A stretch of 64,000 bases of DNA from contig NZ_OZ060377.1 in assembly GCF_964059075.1 (NCBI RefSeq), positions 342,856 through 406,855 on the forward strand, given 5' to 3'. The position numbers were made by a program, and so were the translations under genes. Each line of letters starts with the position of its first letter. The stretch's first letter is position 1. Origin of the DNA: Buchnera aphidicola (Pterocallis alni) (GTDB lineage Bacteria > Pseudomonadota > Gammaproteobacteria > Enterobacterales > Enterobacteriaceae). This document shows positions 21,951 through 33,665 of this stretch, piece by piece. The notes below the pieces were generated by a model. That model searched no databases. It was given only the letters and a program-made list of their open reading frames with translations, and was not told where the DNA came from.

Positions 21951-22268
21951 CTAATTAATAATATGATTATTAGATTTAAAATATCTAACCTTTTTCCCAG
22001 ATTCAAATCTAAATCCAACGCGATCCGCTTTTTTAGTAATAGGATTGAAAATAGCAACATTAGAAATATGTATCCAGGCTTCTTTTTGTAAAATAGTAGA
22101 ACTAATATTTTTAGATGGAATACCTTTTTGATGTTTTTTTACTAAATTCATACCTTTAACAACCACTTTATTTTTATTTAAACATATTGTCTGAACAATA
22201 CCTATCTTTCCTTTATCTTTCCCAGATAAAATAATTACATGATCATTAGATCGAATTTTCACAGCCAT
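21951..22268 (-). CDS. rplX: Ribosomal protein L24
   Basis: Assembly initiator of the large subunit; 105 residues (E. coli 104). KOW motif near the start: [25 protein letters not shown] stands eight bases before the ATG. Between rplN and rplE. Confidence 0.97.
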   Translation of the reverse strand: MAVKIRSNDHVIILSGKDKGKIGIVQTICLNKNKVVVKGMNLVKKHQKGIPSKNISSTILQKEAWIHISNVAIFNPITKKADRVGFRFESGKKVRYFKSNNHIIN

Positions 22269-22288
22269 CTTATACCCTTAATAAATAA

Positions 22289-22657
22289 TTACAATACTTC
22301 TGGAGCTAATGAAATAATTTTCATAAATTTATTATTTCTTAACTCGTGAGTAATAGGACCAAAAATACGTGTTCCAATAGGTTGATCTAAATTATTTAAA
22401 ATAACACAAGCATTAGTATCAAATCGAATAGAAGAACCATCAGCACGATGTACTCCACTTTTAGTTCTGACTACTACGGCGCGAAACACTTCTCCCCTTT
22501 TTACCTTCCCTCTAGGAATAGCTTCTTTAATAGTAACTTTTATAATATCACCAATACGAGCATATCTTTTTTTAGAACCACCTAATACTCTAATACACAT
22601 AGCGGAACGTGCACCAGAATTATCAGCAACTAATAATATTGTTTGTTCTTGTATCAA
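22289..22657 (-). CDS. rplN: Ribosomal protein L14
   Basis: Binds helix 95 region of 23S and bridges to 16S. 122 residues (E. coli 123) with [19 protein letters not shown] at the start and [12 protein letters not shown] near the end. Alignment with E. coli MIQEQTM places the start at TTG (22655-22657), with GGAG seven bases upstream. No in-frame ATG lies before residue 20. Confidence 0.96.
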   Translation of the reverse strand: MIQEQTILLVADNSGARSAMCIRVLGGSKKRYARIGDIIKVTIKEAIPRGKVKRGEVFRAVVVRTKSGVHRADGSSIRFDTNACVILNNLDQPIGTRIFGPITHELRNNKFMKIISLAPEVL

Positions 22658-22759
22658 TGTACACTCCAAGTAAATTATTCAATAATAAATATGTATATAC
22701 TATAAAAAATATAAAAATATGACTTATGATAATCCTATATATAAAATACAATTAAACAA

Positions 22760-23002
22760 TTATGTAATTACTTTTACTAAAATCCAAGATTTCGTTTTAG
22801 AAATTGGACGACATTCTTTAATTTCTACAGCATCACCTTTACAACATATGTTATTCTCATCATGCACATGTAATTTAGTAATTTTTCTAATAAATTTTTT
22901 ATATATTGAATGTTTAATAAACCGTTCTACTACCACCACAATAGATTTATGCATTTTATTACTTACTACAACTCCTTTTAAAGTACGAATTTTACCAATC
23001 AT
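22760..23002 (-). CDS. rpsQ: Ribosomal protein S17
   Basis: 80 residues (E. coli 84). Motifs: [16 protein letters not shown] and the signature [18 protein letters not shown]. The start ATG overlaps the stop of rpmC by four bases (ATGA), suggesting coupled translation. A gap of about 100 bases, without a gene, separates it from rplN. Confidence 0.97.
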   Translation of the reverse strand: MIGKIRTLKGVVVSNKMHKSIVVVVERFIKHSIYKKFIRKITKLHVHDENNICCKGDAVEIKECRPISKTKSWILVKVIT

Positions 23003-23196
23003 GTAATATCCTTAATTTTTTCCTTCATTATTGTTTTTACTTTTACAATTTTTTTTTTTACTTTCTTTAAACGATGAGTTTGTTTTAATTTTCCAATACG
23101 TAGTTGAATTCTTAAATTAAATTGTTCTCTTAATAAACTACCAAGTTCTGCTTGCAAATGCTGCACAGAACATGCACGTAATTCTGTTAATTTCAT
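22999..23196 (-). CDS. rpmC: Ribosomal protein L29
   Basis: 65 residues from ATG 23194-23196 (MKLTELR), as in E. coli (63). The signature is [11 protein letters not shown]. Forms part of the tunnel exit that binds trigger factor and SRP. Extended reading to 23217 is not needed. Confidence 0.96.
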   Translation of the reverse strand: MKLTELRACSVQHLQAELGSLLREQFNLRIQLRIGKLKQTHRLKKVKKKIVKVKTIMKEKIKDIT

Positions 23197-23207
23197 TTCA
23201 TCACCAT

Positions 23208-23606
23208 TTATTGACAAAATAATGTTTTTACAGATAATTTAGCAGATGCTAATTTAAAAGCTAAGCGTGATTCTGATTCAGATAATCCATCAATTTCATA
23301 TAAAATAGTGCCAGGTTGTACTAAAGCAACCCAATACTCAACATTTCCTTTTCCTTTACCCATACGAACTTCTAATGGTTTTTGAGTAATTGGTTTATCT
23401 GGGAAAACACGTATCCATACTTTCCCTTGTCTATTCATTGCTTTTGTAATCACTCTTCTAGCAGATTCAATTTCTCTTGAATTCAATCTGCCTCTAGTAA
23501 CAGCTTTTAATCCAAATGTACCAAAATGAATTTTAGAATTTAAAGTTAATCCCCTGTTTTTTCCTTTATGCATTTTTCTAAATTTAGTACGCTTAGGTTG
23601 TAACAT
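23208..23606 (-). CDS. rplP: Ribosomal protein L16
   Basis: Organises the A-site elbow region. 132 residues (E. coli 136). [15 protein letters not shown], the arginine-rich centre and [18 protein letters not shown] are the hallmarks. Its start overlaps the end of rpsC by 14 bases. Confidence 0.97.
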   Translation of the reverse strand: MLQPKRTKFRKMHKGKNRGLTLNSKIHFGTFGLKAVTRGRLNSREIESARRVITKAMNRQGKVWIRVFPDKPITQKPLEVRMGKGKGNVEYWVALVQPGTILYEIDGLSESESRLAFKLASAKLSVKTLFCQ

Positions 23607-24324
23607 GCGTATATTTTCTCCTAATATGATTATTTTTAAAATATTTCTTTGGTTCTTTAGAAAAACTTTGATTTATATTATATACAGAATTCATACCATC
23701 TAAGATTTCTCCTTTAAAAATCCAAACCTTAACACCAATAATACCATAAGTAGTATAAGCTTCAGCTAAACTATATTCAATATTTGCACGCAAAGTATGC
23801 AAAGGAACTCTTCCTTCTCTATACCATTCTTTTCGAGCAATTTCCGCTCCTCCTACACGTCCACTAATTTCTACTTTAATTCCCTCCGCTCCATGCCGCA
23901 TAGCATTTTGTACAGATCTCTTCATAGCCCTACGAAACATTACTCTACGTTCCAATTGAGTAGCAATATTTTTTGCAATTAAATAAGCATCTAACTCAGG
24001 ATCTCTAATTTCTGCGATATTGACTTGAGCAGATATTCCAGATATTTGTGAAATTTTTAATCTTAATTGTTCTACATCAGAACCTTTTTTTCCAATTACA
24101 ATACCTGGTCTGGATGTATAAATAATAACACGTAAACTTTTTGCTGGTCTTTCAATAATAATTTTAGAAATAGAAGCTTTATATAATTTTTTTTTTAAAA
24201 ATTTACGTATTTTAAAATCATCTTCAATATACATACAAAACTGTTTTTTATTAGCAAACCAATTAGAATACCAAGATCTAATTATTCCTAACCGCATACC
24301 ATGAGGATGAACTTTTTGACCCAT
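23593..24324 (-). CDS. rpsC: Ribosomal protein S3
   Basis: Head protein at the mRNA entry; 243 residues (E. coli 233). Starts [16 protein letters not shown] domain [13 protein letters not shown] with GXXG; carboxy-terminal half has [12 protein letters not shown] and [21 protein letters not shown] precedes the ATG. The carboxy-terminal tail is lysine and asparagine rich. Confidence 0.97.
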   Translation of the reverse strand: MGQKVHPHGMRLGIIRSWYSNWFANKKQFCMYIEDDFKIRKFLKKKLYKASISKIIIERPAKSLRVIIYTSRPGIVIGKKGSDVEQLRLKISQISGISAQVNIAEIRDPELDAYLIAKNIATQLERRVMFRRAMKRSVQNAMRHGAEGIKVEISGRVGGAEIARKEWYREGRVPLHTLRANIEYSLAEAYTTYGIIGVKVWIFKGEILDGMNSVYNINQSFSKEPKKYFKNNHIRRKYTHVTT

Positions 24325-24343
24325 TATGTATATCCTTAAAATA

Positions 24344-24676
24344 TTATTTATTAGATAAAACGATTGTAATATGACTAGTACGTTTTAAAATTCTATCAGA
24401 CCTTCCTTTTGCTCTAGGAAGCATTCTTTTCATTGTTGCACCTTCATCAACAAATATTCTTTTAATAAATAATTGATCTATATTAATACCATAGTTATGG
24501 TCTGCATTAGCAATAGCTGAATCAAGTACTTTTTTAATTAACAAAGCTGCTTTTTTTTTTTGATGTATTAAAATGGGTAACACTTTTGTTACCTTTTTAC
24601 CACGAATTATGTTAGCAATTAATCGCACTTTTTGAGCTGATGATCTTGCTTTTTTATACTTAGCTATAATATCCAT
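24344..24676 (-). CDS. rplV: Ribosomal protein L22
   Basis: Lines the exit tunnel. ATG at 24674-24676 gives [21 protein letters not shown], as in E. coli (METIAKHRHARSS), and 110 residues, the E. coli length. The tunnel loop and the end [17 protein letters not shown] are intact. The reading to 24691 adds five residues. Confidence 0.97.
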   Translation of the reverse strand: MDIIAKYKKARSSAQKVRLIANIIRGKKVTKVLPILIHQKKKAALLIKKVLDSAIANADHNYGINIDQLFIKRIFVDEGATMKRMLPRAKGRSDRILKRTSHITIVLSNK

Positions 24677-24691
24677 TATATTATAAAACAC

Positions 24692-24970
24692 CTATTTTTT
24701 TTTTATTTTTTTATCTGCTACATGTCCTCTAAATGTACGAGTAATAGAGAACTCACCTAATTTATGTCCAACCATTTCTTCAGTAATAAAAATGGGTATA
24801 TGTTGACGACCATTATGTACAGAAATTGTTAAACCAATCATATTTGGAAATATTGTTGAACGTCTTGACCATGTTTTTAATGGTTTTTTATTTCCTGTTT
24901 CAATCATTTTTTTTACTTTAAATAATAAGTGATGATCAATAAAAGGACCTTTCTTTAAAGATCGAGACAT
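24692..24970 (-). CDS. rpsS: Ribosomal protein S19
   Basis: Head protein; 92 residues as in E. coli. [15 protein letters not shown] at the start, and [23 protein letters not shown] as the signature region. Between rplB and rplV. Confidence 0.97.
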   Translation of the reverse strand: MSRSLKKGPFIDHHLLFKVKKMIETGNKKPLKTWSRRSTIFPNMIGLTISVHNGRQHIPIFITEEMVGHKLGEFSITRTFRGHVADKKIKKK

Positions 24971-24985
24971 ATAATACCCTTAATA

Positions 24986-25813
24986 TTATTTATTATACTT
25001 ACGATTACGTAAAATATATTTATTAGTACGTTTATTCATACGTGTCTTTTTACCTTTAGTTTGTTTTCCCCAAGGGGTAACAGGATGTTTACCAAAATTT
25101 CTGCCCTCACCTCCTCCGTGGGGGTGATCAATAGGGTTCATCGCAGTACCACGAACTGTTGGTCTAATACCCCTCCACCGAGAAGCACCAGCTTTCCCTA
25201 ATACTTGTAACATATGTTCAGAATTACCAACTGATCCAATGGTAGCTCTACACTTAGATTCAATTCTACGAATCTCCCCTGAACGTAACCTCACTGTCAC
25301 ATATTTATTTTCATTAGAAATAATTTGTGCATAACTTCCTGCAGTACGAGCTATTTGCCCACCTTTACCTGGTTTCATTTCAATATTATGAATAAATGTC
25401 CCAATAGGAATATGATTCATCAACATACTATTTCCGATTTTAATATTCGTTTTATCCCCAGAAATAATTTTATCTCCTATATTTAACCCTTTTGGAGATA
25501 AAATATATTTTCTTACTCCATCTGCGTATAAAATTAAAGCTATATTAGCTGACCTATTTGGATCATATTCAAATCTTTCTACACGAGCAAAAATATTATC
25601 CTTATTTCTTTTAAAATCAATCAATCTATACATTCGTTTATGTCTACCACCAATATGTCTAGTGGTAATATGACCATGATTATTTCTTCCTCCACTTTTA
25701 TTATTATATTTTAATAATAAACTAAAAGGTCTACCCTTATGTAAATGGGGATTTACTACTTTCACCATATGTCTACGACCAGGAGATGTCGGGTTACATT
25801 TTATAACAACCAT
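24986..25813 (-). CDS. rplB: Ribosomal protein L2
   Basis: Needed for subunit association and peptidyl transfer. 275 residues (E. coli 273). [22 protein letters not shown] [18 protein letters not shown], the conserved carboxy-terminal loop [14 protein letters not shown] with the key histidine, and [15 protein letters not shown] are all present. AAGAGA precedes the ATG. Confidence 0.97.
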   Translation of the reverse strand: MVVIKCNPTSPGRRHMVKVVNPHLHKGRPFSLLLKYNNKSGGRNNHGHITTRHIGGRHKRMYRLIDFKRNKDNIFARVERFEYDPNRSANIALILYADGVRKYILSPKGLNIGDKIISGDKTNIKIGNSMLMNHIPIGTFIHNIEMKPGKGGQIARTAGSYAQIISNENKYVTVRLRSGEIRRIESKCRATIGSVGNSEHMLQVLGKAGASRWRGIRPTVRGTAMNPIDHPHGGGEGRNFGKHPVTPWGKQTKGKKTRMNKRTNKYILRNRKYNK

Positions 25814-25834
25814 AATAATATTCTCTTATTATAT

Positions 25835-26137
25835 TTAATTAATATTTTTTATAATATCTACACTATTTCCCGCCTTTAATTTAATATAAGCTTTTTTCCA
25901 ATTACTAAATTTAATATTATATTTACCCTTAATTTTTCTTTTCCCTTTTACTAACACTGTATTTATATTTTTTACTTGAACAGAAAATAATTTTTCTACA
26001 GCTCTCTTAATATCTCTTTTATTTGATTTCATTGAAACTTTTAAAATAATTATATTATTTTTTTTTGCATAAATAGTAGATTTTTCTGATATATGTGGTG
26101 CATATAATACTTTAAATATTTGATAATGAAAATTCAT
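25835..26137 (-). CDS. rplW: Ribosomal protein L23
   Basis: Docking site for trigger factor and SRP at the exit tunnel. 100 residues as in E. coli. [13 protein letters not shown] at the start; the glutamate that binds trigger factor lies in the loop that follows. Overlaps rplD by four bases. Confidence 0.97.
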   Translation of the reverse strand: MNFHYQIFKVLYAPHISEKSTIYAKKNNIIILKVSMKSNKRDIKRAVEKLFSVQVKNINTVLVKGKRKIKGKYNIKFSNWKKAYIKLKAGNSVDIIKNIN

Positions 26138-26739
26138 AATAAACTTTCCTCAATTTTCCTAATTGCATTAACTGTAATAATAGTATTCTTAAAATTAATT
26201 AAATTAATAGGATCAATTGTGGAAACATCTTTAACACATACTTTATATAGATTTCTAGAAGCTAATAATAAATTTTTTTCTACATGATCGGTAATAATTA
26301 AAACTTCAAAAAGAGATAAATCATATAATTTTTTTAATAATGTTTTTGTTTTATGAGATAAAAGAGAAAAATTTTTAAAAACAATTAACCTATTTTGACG
26401 TATCAAAGTAGAAAAAATTACTTTTAACGCACCACGATACATCTTTTTATTAACTTTTTGCATATATGATTTTGGTTTAGCAGCAAAAGTAACACCACCA
26501 GACCTCCAAATTGGACTTCTAATAGAACCTACTCGAGCCCTACCTGTACCTTTTTGACGCCAAGGTTTTTTACCAGAACCAGACACTTCAGACCTATTTT
26601 TTTGAGCTTTGCTACCTTGTCTTTTTCCAGCAAAATATGCTACAACCACTTGATGAACTAATGCTTGATTAAAATTTTGATTAAAAATAACATCTGAAAC
26701 GAAAATAAAAGATTGTTCATCATGAACAGCTAATTTCAT
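26134..26739 (-). CDS. rplD: Ribosomal protein L4
   Basis: 201 residues as in E. coli. The tunnel loop [19 protein letters not shown] and the flanking FAAKPKSY are clear. In E. coli L4 also represses the S10 operon. A strong AAGGAGG lies just before the ATG. Confidence 0.97.
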   Translation of the reverse strand: MKLAVHDEQSFIFVSDVIFNQNFNQALVHQVVVAYFAGKRQGSKAQKNRSEVSGSGKKPWRQKGTGRARVGSIRSPIWRSGGVTFAAKPKSYMQKVNKKMYRGALKVIFSTLIRQNRLIVFKNFSLLSHKTKTLLKKLYDLSLFEVLIITDHVEKNLLLASRNLYKVCVKDVSTIDPINLINFKNTIITVNAIRKIEESLL

Positions 26740-26749
26740 ATTTCCTCCT

Positions 26750-27379
26750 TTATGATTTTATTGCTGGTTTAACAATTACATAATTTCCAACTGGGCCGGG
26801 AATTGAACCTTTAATTAATAGAACATTTAAATCAGAATCTATATTAATTAATTGCAAATTTTGAATAGTAACACGACAATTTCCTAATTGACCAGACATT
26901 TTTTTACCTTTAAATACTCTTCCTGGAGTTTGATTTTGACCAATCGATCCAGGAGCTCTATGAGATAAAGAATTACCATGTGTTGCATCTTGCATACTAA
27001 AATTCCATCTTTTTATAGTACCAGAAAATCCTTTTCCTTTAGATATACCAGTAACATCTACCTTTTTAATATCATGAAAATAATTTACATCAATCATTTG
27101 ACCTAATTGAAATTTCTCATTTTCTAAAATCCTAAACTCCCATAAACCACACCCAACATCAATACCACTCTTCATAAAGTGTCCAATTTCAGGCTTACGT
27201 ATTTGACTTTTTTTTTTTATACCTGTTGTTACTTGAATAGAACAATATTGATCACTCTGAATATTTTTTATTTGAGTAATAATATTTTTTTTTATTTGAA
27301 TAACTGTAATAGGTATTGATTCTCCTGATTCACTGAAAATACGAGTCATTCCAATTTTATTGCCTACTAGTCCAATCAT
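26750..27379 (-). CDS. rplC: Ribosomal protein L3
   Basis: 209 residues as in E. coli. [15 protein letters not shown], the signature around [21 protein letters not shown] and the [15 protein letters not shown] loop that reaches the peptidyl transferase centre. Starts after GGTGATATT. Confidence 0.97.
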   Translation of the reverse strand: MIGLVGNKIGMTRIFSESGESIPITVIQIKKNIITQIKNIQSDQYCSIQVTTGIKKKSQIRKPEIGHFMKSGIDVGCGLWEFRILENEKFQLGQMIDVNYFHDIKKVDVTGISKGKGFSGTIKRWNFSMQDATHGNSLSHRAPGSIGQNQTPGRVFKGKKMSGQLGNCRVTIQNLQLINIDSDLNVLLIKGSIPGPVGNYVIVKPAIKS

Positions 27380-27406
27380 AATATCACCAAATTATAAAGA
27401 AATAAT

Positions 27407-27718
27407 TTAATCTAAACTAATTTGTATATCTACTCCAGAAGATAAATCTAATCTCATTAAAGCATCTACAGTCTTTTCTGTTGGTTGAATAATATCAAGC
27501 AATCTTTTATGTGTTGTAATTTCATATTGATCTCGAGCATCTTTATTTACATGTGGAGAAATTAAAACAGTGAATTTTTCTTTTCTAGTTGGTAAAGGAA
27601 TCGGACCTTGTACTTTAGCTCCAGTTCTTTTAACTGTATCAATAATTTCTAAAATAGATTGATCAATCAATCTATGATCAAATGCTTTTAAACGAACACG
27701 AATTATTTGATTCGACAT
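27407..27718 (-). CDS. rpsJ: Ribosomal protein S10
   Basis: First gene of the S10 operon; 103 residues as in E. coli. [15 protein letters not shown] and [21 protein letters not shown] are hallmarks. The 287 bases between it and tuf carry no gene; no S10 leader hairpins for L4 regulation can be recognised, and I could not define a promoter. Confidence 0.97.
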   Translation of the reverse strand: MSNQIIRVRLKAFDHRLIDQSILEIIDTVKRTGAKVQGPIPLPTRKEKFTVLISPHVNKDARDQYEITTHKRLLDIIQPTEKTVDALMRLDLSSGVDIQISLD

Positions 27719-28005
27719 AATACTATTGCTCCAATTATAAAAATAAAATTTTATTACATAAAATAATTAACGAAATGATATAATAACTATATATTATAAA
27801 TATGTATTGAATATATTTTACAAATAACATTGCAAATACTTTATCTTATAAAATACACCATCATAATCAATATCTTTAACAAAATATTAAATATTTTTAA
27901 TATATAAATATAAGACAGATAGTACAATATTTAAAAAAAAATTAATATACTATCTTATCATCAATCATTTTATATCAAACTGTTATACCGTTAATCATCA
28001 TTCCA

Positions 28006-29190
28006 CTAATTAATTATTTTTATCACCACACCCGCTCCAACAGTCTTACCACCTTCCCTAATTGCAAATCTTAAACCCTCTGACATAGCAATGGGATTAA
28101 TTAAAGTTACAACAATTTTAATATTATCTCCAGGCATAACCATTTCCATACCCTCTGGTAATTCAATAAAACCAGTTACATCGGTTGTACGAAAATAAAA
28201 CTGAGGCCTATAACCTTTAAAAAATGGAGTATGCCTACCACCTTCTTCCTTAGATAAAATATATACTTCTGATTCAAATTTAGTATGAGGGTGAATACTT
28301 CCTGGTTTAGATAAAACTTGTCCTCTTTCTATTTCATCCCTTTTAGTACCTCTTAATAAAATACCAACATTTTCCCCTGCGCGCCCTTCATCTAATAACT
28401 TCCTAAACATTTCAACACCAGTACAAATAGTTTTAGTAGTAGGTTTAATACCGACAATTTCTACTTCTTCACCCACTTTAATAACTCCTTTTTCTACTCT
28501 TCCTGTAACCACAGTACCACGACCAGAAATGGAAAATACATCCTCTATAGGTAATAAAAATGGTTGATCAATATCCCGTTTAGGATCTGGAATATACTTA
28601 TCTAAAAAATTAGACAATTCCAATATTTTATTTTCCCATTCAACATTCCCTTCTAACGCTTTTAAAGCAGAACCTCTAATAATTGGAATGTCATCTCCAG
28701 GAAATTCATATTGTGTTAATAATTCTCTTACTTCCATTTCTACTAACTCTAATAATTCTTCATCATCTACCATATCACATTTATTTAAAAAAACTACTAT
28801 ATGTGGCACACCAACCTGACGAGCCAATAAAATATGCTCACGAGTTTGAGGCATAGGGCCATCTGTAGCAGCAACTACTAATATTGCTCCATCCATTTGT
28901 GCAGCACCAGTAATCATATTTTTAATATAATCCGAATGACCTGGACAGTCAACATGTGCATAATGCCTAATACTAGTATCATACTCAACATGAGAAGTAT
29001 TAATTGTAATTCCCCTAGCTTTTTCTTCTGGAGCGTTATCTATTTGGTCAAATGCTCGAGCTGAACCACCATAATGTTTTGATAATACAGTAGTAATAGC
29101 AGATGTTAAAGTAGTTTTCCCATGATCGACATGACCAATTGTACCAACATTAACATGTGTTTTTAATCTTTTAAATGTTTCTTTAGACAC
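28006..29190 (-). CDS. tuf: Elongation factor Tu
   Basis: Delivers aminoacyl-tRNA to the ribosome. 394 residues as in E. coli. G1 [11 protein letters not shown]2 [10 protein letters not shown]3 DCPGHSDY, G4 NKCDM and G5 SALKAL are complete. The initiator is GTG (29188-29190), as in E. coli tufA. The protein carries [25 protein letters not shown] and the carboxy-terminal barrel. Least AT-biased protein here, as expected for high expression. Last gene of the str operon, 57 bases after fusA. Confidence 0.98.
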   Translation of the reverse strand: MSKETFKRLKTHVNVGTIGHVDHGKTTLTSAITTVLSKHYGGSARAFDQIDNAPEEKARGITINTSHVEYDTSIRHYAHVDCPGHSDYIKNMITGAAQMDGAILVVAATDGPMPQTREHILLARQVGVPHIVVFLNKCDMVDDEELLELVEMEVRELLTQYEFPGDDIPIIRGSALKALEGNVEWENKILELSNFLDKYIPDPKRDIDQPFLLPIEDVFSISGRGTVVTGRVEKGVIKVGEEVEIVGIKPTTKTICTGVEMFRKLLDEGRAGENVGILLRGTKRDEIERGQVLSKPGSIHPHTKFESEVYILSKEEGGRHTPFFKGYRPQFYFRTTDVTGFIELPEGMEMVMPGDNIKIVVTLINPIAMSEGLRFAIREGGKTVGAGVVIKIIN

Positions 29191-29247
29191 TGTATTTTCC
29201 CTTATTTATATAAAAATTAAATTAGATAAATGAATAAAAATAAAAAA

Positions 29248-31350
29248 TTATTTACTTCTTTTTTCAATAATCTGTACTGAAATATTTTTAGGAATTTCTA
29301 AATAATTCAAAAATTCCATAGAATAAGAAGCTCTTCCTTGAGTTTGAGAACGTAAATCAGTTGCATACCCAAACATTTCTGATAAAGGAACTTTAGCAGA
29401 AATTAACTTCCCAAGAGAAAAATCATTCATACCTTCTATAATACCTCTTCTACGGTTCAAATCACCTATCACATCCCCCATATATTCTTCAGGAGTTTCT
29501 ACTTCTACTTTCATAATTGGTTCTAATAATATTGGATTTGCTTTTTTAAAAGCTTCTTTAAAAGCCATCGAAGCAGCAAATTTAAACGCTAATTCCGAAG
29601 AATCAACATCATGATACGATCCAAAATGTAATCTGACACCAACATCAACAACAGGATAACCAGCAAGAGGTCCAGAATTTAACTGTTCTTGCACACCTTT
29701 ATCAATAGCAGATATGTATTCATTAGGAATTACACCACCTTTAATATCATTAATAAAATTATAACCTAAACCAGGCTTTAAAGGAAACAAATCAATTACT
29801 ACATGACCATATTGCCCTCTACCACCAGTTTGTTTAATATATTTTCCTTCTACATCTTTCACTTCTTTTAAAATAGTTTCACGATAAGCAACTTGAGGTT
29901 TACCTATATTCGCATAAACATTAAATTCCCTCTTCATACGATCTATAATAATTTCTAAATGTAATTCACCCATTCCAGAAATAATAGTTTGATTTGATTC
30001 ATGATCCATACGTACCATAAAAGAAGGATCTTCTTTTACTAATCTATTTAATGCCAAACCCATACGATCTTGATCAGTTTTCGTTTTTGGTTCCACCGCA
30101 ATAGAAATTACTGGATCAGGAAATTCCATTTTTTCTAAGATAATAGGATTATTTATATCACATAAAGTATCCCCTGTAGTAACATTTTTTAAACCAATAG
30201 CTGCAGCAATATCACCCGCTCGTACTTCTTTAATTTCTTCCCTTTTATTAGCATGCATTTGCACAATTCTGCCAAATCGTTCTTTTTCAGATTTCACTGC
30301 ATTCAAAATTGTATCACCAGAAGTTACAAATCCAGAATATACTCTAAAAAATGTTAAATTTCCAACAAAAGGATCGTTAGCTATTTTAAAAGCTAAAGCA
30401 GAAAATGGTTCTTTATCACTCGCAATACGATTGTTAGAAACAGAACAACTATTTTTAATACCATTCACAGATTTAATATCAACAGGAGAAGGTAAATATT
30501 CAATAATTGCATCTAACAAAGATTGTACCCCTTTATTTTTAAAAGCAGAACCACAAGTAACTAAAATTATTTTATTATTTAATACTTGATTCCTTAATTC
30601 ATCTTTTATTTCTTTTTCAAATATTTTTTGATTATTTAAATATTTATCCATAATAATTTCATTTGTTTCAGAAACAAGTTCTAAAATAACTTGATTCCAT
30701 TTTTCAGATATTGTTACCAAATTATCAGGAATTTTATCATATCGAACAGTAATACCTTTATCCTCTTCATTCCAATATATAGCTTTCATAGTAATTAAAT
30801 CAATAATACCAATAAAATTATTTTCTGAACCAATAGGTAATTGAATAGGAATTGGATTAACTTTTAATCTTTCTTTCATTTGTTCCATTACTTTAAAAAA
30901 ATCCGCACCTACCCTATCCATTTTATTAATAAAAGCAATTCTAGGAACCTGGTATTTATTTGCTTGCCTCCATACAGTCTCTGATTGAGGTTGAACACCA
31001 CCTACCGCACAATATATCATCACCGCTCCATCTAAAACACGCATAGATCTCTCAACTTCAATAGTAAAATCTACATGACCAGGAGTATCAATAATATTAA
31101 TACGATGACTAGCAAATTGATTATTCATACCAGACCAAAAAGTAGTTGTTGCAGCTGATGTAATAGTAATACCACGTTCTTGTTCTTGAGCCATCCAATC
31201 CATTGTTGCTGCTCCGTCATGTACTTCTCCAATTTTATGATTAATTCCAGTATAAAATAGAATTCTCTCAGTAGTAGTAGTTTTACCAGCATCAATATGT
31301 GCACTAATTCCAATATTACGATAATATATAATTGGTGTTTTACGAGCCAT
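29248..31350 (-). CDS. fusA: Elongation factor G
   Basis: Translocase GTPase, 700 residues (E. coli 704). G1 [12 protein letters not shown], the switch region [10 protein letters not shown]3 DTPGHVD, G4 NKMDR; domain IV is seen in [12 protein letters not shown] and the end in [22 protein letters not shown] stands eight bases before the ATG. Confidence 0.98.
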   Translation of the reverse strand: MARKTPIIYYRNIGISAHIDAGKTTTTERILFYTGINHKIGEVHDGAATMDWMAQEQERGITITSAATTTFWSGMNNQFASHRINIIDTPGHVDFTIEVERSMRVLDGAVMIYCAVGGVQPQSETVWRQANKYQVPRIAFINKMDRVGADFFKVMEQMKERLKVNPIPIQLPIGSENNFIGIIDLITMKAIYWNEEDKGITVRYDKIPDNLVTISEKWNQVILELVSETNEIIMDKYLNNQKIFEKEIKDELRNQVLNNKIILVTCGSAFKNKGVQSLLDAIIEYLPSPVDIKSVNGIKNSCSVSNNRIASDKEPFSALAFKIANDPFVGNLTFFRVYSGFVTSGDTILNAVKSEKERFGRIVQMHANKREEIKEVRAGDIAAAIGLKNVTTGDTLCDINNPIILEKMEFPDPVISIAVEPKTKTDQDRMGLALNRLVKEDPSFMVRMDHESNQTIISGMGELHLEIIIDRMKREFNVYANIGKPQVAYRETILKEVKDVEGKYIKQTGGRGQYGHVVIDLFPLKPGLGYNFINDIKGGVIPNEYISAIDKGVQEQLNSGPLAGYPVVDVGVRLHFGSYHDVDSSELAFKFAASMAFKEAFKKANPILLEPIMKVEVETPEEYMGDVIGDLNRRRGIIEGMNDFSLGKLISAKVPLSEMFGYATDLRSQTQGRASYSMEFLNYLEIPKNISVQIIEKRSK

Positions 31351-31449
31351 TATATTCCTCTATTTATTCACATAATATAATTTATATATAAAATAAAATA
31401 TCATTATATTTGTAATTTATATACATATTTTATAAAAATATTTTATCAC

Positions 31450-31920
31450 TTACCAACGATAATGAGCAAACGCTTTATTAGATTCTGCTGTACGATGTAC
31501 CTCATCTCTTTTTTTAATTGCTTCTCCCTTCTTTTCAAAAGCATCTGATAATTCATAAAATAATTTCATTAACATAGATTTTTCTTTTCTTTTTCTTGCA
31601 GCATAAATAATCCATCGAATAGCTAATGTATTTCTACGAACCGCTCGTACTTCTACTGGAACTTGATATGTTGAACCTCCCACCCTTCGGGATTTTACCT
31701 CCACCATAGGACGAACATTTTCTAAAATAATTTCTAAAACATCTAAAACACTTTTATTTACTTTTTGAGATAATTTTTCAAAAGCAGAATATACAATAAA
31801 TTCTGCAATAGATTTTTTACCATCTTCCATTAGAATATTAATAAATTTCGATAATACTTCTGATGAAAATTTTGTATCAGGTAAAATATTACGATTTCCA
31901 ATTACACAACGACGAGACAT
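31450..31920 (-). CDS. rpsG: Ribosomal protein S7
   Basis: Assembles the head of the small subunit. Start at ATG 31918-31920 ([15 protein letters not shown]) after GGAG, giving 156 residues. [19 protein letters not shown] and AFAHYRW are hallmarks. Between rpsL and fusA. Confidence 0.97.
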   Translation of the reverse strand: MSRRCVIGNRNILPDTKFSSEVLSKFINILMEDGKKSIAEFIVYSAFEKLSQKVNKSVLDVLEIILENVRPMVEVKSRRVGGSTYQVPVEVRAVRRNTLAIRWIIYAARKRKEKSMLMKLFYELSDAFEKKGEAIKKRDEVHRTAESNKAFAHYRW

Positions 31921-31964
31921 AATAAACTCCATTAATACTAATATAATAAATAAAAACAGTATAA

Positions 31965-32339
31965 TTATTTTTTTATTTTTTTAACACCATATTTCGATCT
32001 ACCTTGCTTTCTATTTTTCACCCCAGCACAATCTAGAGCACCTCGCACAACATGGTACCTAACACCAGGTAAATCTTTTACCCTACCACCCCTAATTAAA
32101 ATTACTGAATGTTCTTGTAAATTATGACCCTCACCTCCAATATAAGCAGTTACCTCAAAACCATTAGTTAATTTGACACGACATACTTTACGTAAAGCAG
32201 AATTAGGTTTTTTAGGAGTAGTAGTATATACTTTAATACATACACCTTTTTTTTGAGGACAACCATTTAATGCTGGAACATTATTTTTTACAATTCTTTT
32301 TTTTCTTGGATAACGTACTAACTGATTAATTGTTGTCAT
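31965..32339 (-). CDS. rpsL: Ribosomal protein S12
   Basis: Decoding-centre protein. ATG 32337-32339 gives 124 residues, the E. coli length, starting [34 protein letters not shown] carries the streptomycin-site lysine 43 region; [14 protein letters not shown] includes the second. AGAGGG precedes the start. First gene of the str operon. Confidence 0.97.
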   Translation of the reverse strand: MTTINQLVRYPRKKRIVKNNVPALNGCPQKKGVCIKVYTTTPKKPNSALRKVCRVKLTNGFEVTAYIGGEGHNLQEHSVILIRGGRVKDLPGVRYHVVRGALDCAGVKNRKQGRSKYGVKKIKK

Positions 32340-32436
32340 ATCAACCCTCTTTATCAAATATTATAATACATAATATATTTTATATTAAATTATTTATCAT
32401 ATATAAATTACACAATCATAATTTATAACATATATT

Positions 32437-32724
32437 TTACCAATTCATAGATTTATTATATTTTTCGGTTAAACGAACAAAATCAATATAATTAATTATA
32501 GAAAAATTACTACAAACATACTCTTCAACCCCTCTAGCAATCACATCCTCTTTAAGTAAATATAAATTCATGGAACAAGATAATATTTTTGGTAAAAAAA
32601 TATTTTTGTTTAAAGCAATCAAAACTCCATCTTGTAGTGCAATGAAACTATGTCTAAACAAAAACATATTACACATAAAATTAATATTTATTTTATATGG
32701 TGAATGCATTAATATATGTAACAT
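32437..32724 (-). CDS. tusB: Sulfur relay protein TusB
   Basis: Part of the TusBCD hexamer that carries persulfide sulfur from TusA to TusE for 2-thiouridine at tRNA wobble position 34. 95 residues as in E. coli. MLHILMHSPY at the start, LQDGVLIAL, EDVIARGV and IDYVDFVRLTEKYNKSMNW-type ending match TusB. Directly before rpsL, as in E. coli. Confidence 0.93.
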   Translation of the reverse strand: MLHILMHSPYKININFMCNMFLFRHSFIALQDGVLIALNKNIFLPKILSCSMNLYLLKEDVIARGVEEYVCSNFSIINYIDFVRLTEKYNKSMNW

Positions 32725-32742
32725 AAATATACTTATTTACAA

Positions 32743-33102
32743 TTAGAAATTTAAAATACAATCATGTCTATTAATTATACTTATTATTTCTGTAATATTT
32801 AAATATTTCACTTGTACAACAAAATTAATATTTTCTGTAAATCCTCTATTTGATAAACAAGTTGAACATAAATAAAAATTCTTAATATTGCATACAGGTA
32901 ATACATTAAATTTATTAGAATATTTTTTTAAAAATATCAATTTGGGATTTTGTTTATTAAATATTTGAAATATTCCATCTTGAATAAAAAAAATGCTGAT
33001 TTTATTAGTATAACAAGACATAGATAGCGCAATATTTAAACCATCCTTTCCTTTATTATTGCCATATGGAGCACTTGAAAATACTAAAGCTATTTTCTTC
33101 AT
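32743..33102 (-). CDS. tusC: Sulfur relay protein TusC
   Basis: Second subunit of TusBCD; 119 residues as in E. coli. KKIALVFSSAPYG, the FFIQDGIFQI strand and the region CSTCLSNRG are in family positions, ending with HDCILNF. The order tusD-tusC-tusB is kept with gaps of 4 and 18 bases, so they form one operon with rpsL downstream. Confidence 0.93.
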   Translation of the reverse strand: MKKIALVFSSAPYGNNKGKDGLNIALSMSCYTNKISIFFIQDGIFQIFNKQNPKLIFLKKYSNKFNVLPVCNIKNFYLCSTCLSNRGFTENINFVVQVKYLNITEIISIINRHDCILNF

Positions 33103-33106
33103 ATTA

Positions 33107-33499
33107 TTAAAATTGCATAAATCTATCTGATTTTAATATATTATATACTAAAACACCTAATCCGGTAATATTAAAATATTTATGTAAATTACCATGTAAT
33201 AAACCTAATTCTTTAGCCATATCATTTGTAATAATACCACGTTCTTGTGCACTATTAGAACAAATATTTAAATTAATATTAAAATTTTTACTTAATTTAC
33301 ACCAAACATTTAATATACGAAACTCATTACATTCCAATCCTATCATATTATTAGCATGAAAAACTCCATCTCCATAAAAAAAAATATCATTAATAGTACA
33401 TGTTGTGCTTTTTAATAAATTTTGACAAAATAATAAAGCACTATTTGTATTTTCTTTACCACATAATGGACTCGTAACTAAAATAGTATATAATAACAT
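33107..33499 (-). CDS. tusD: Sulfur relay protein TusD
   Basis: Carries the catalytic cysteine of TusBCD, here in LNICSNSAQERG, aligned with Cys78 of E. coli TusD. YTILVTSPLCGKENTNSAL at the start and DRFMQF at the end match. ATG at 33497-33499 gives 130 residues; the longer frame begins with TTG. TusA and TusE, which complete the relay with MnmA, are not in this window. Confidence 0.93.
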   Translation of the reverse strand: MLLYTILVTSPLCGKENTNSALLFCQNLLKSTTCTINDIFFYGDGVFHANNMIGLECNEFRILNVWCKLSKNFNINLNICSNSAQERGIITNDMAKELGLLHGNLHKYFNITGLGVLVYNILKSDRFMQF

Positions 33500-33665
33500 T
33501 TTAATCAATTAATATATATAAATATTATATTTTACCATAACATATATAAAATTTAAAGCATTTAATATATTAAATAACATATAATTTTTTATAATATACC
33601 ATACTCATAAAAAAGAGTATTTACATAATTTAATAGTGGCAAATAACCTATGTAAGGTAAAAAAA

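Noticed and set aside
21934..22060. N-terminal extension of L5
   Set aside because: 42 hydrophobic residues, overlapping rplX, without match to L5; the ATG at 21934 gives the E. coli length.
27917..27955. Possible terminator after tuf (AGATAGTA/TACTATCT)
   Set aside because: Stem is 8 bp with a 23-base loop and no clear T run; too weak to list.
33601..33620. ATACTC/GAGTAT hairpin before tsgA
   Set aside because: Only six base pairs, with no context to assign it; likely chance in AT-rich DNA.
33636..33665. GTG start for tsgA
   Set aside because: ATG at 33666 fits the E. coli length and has AAGGTA before it.
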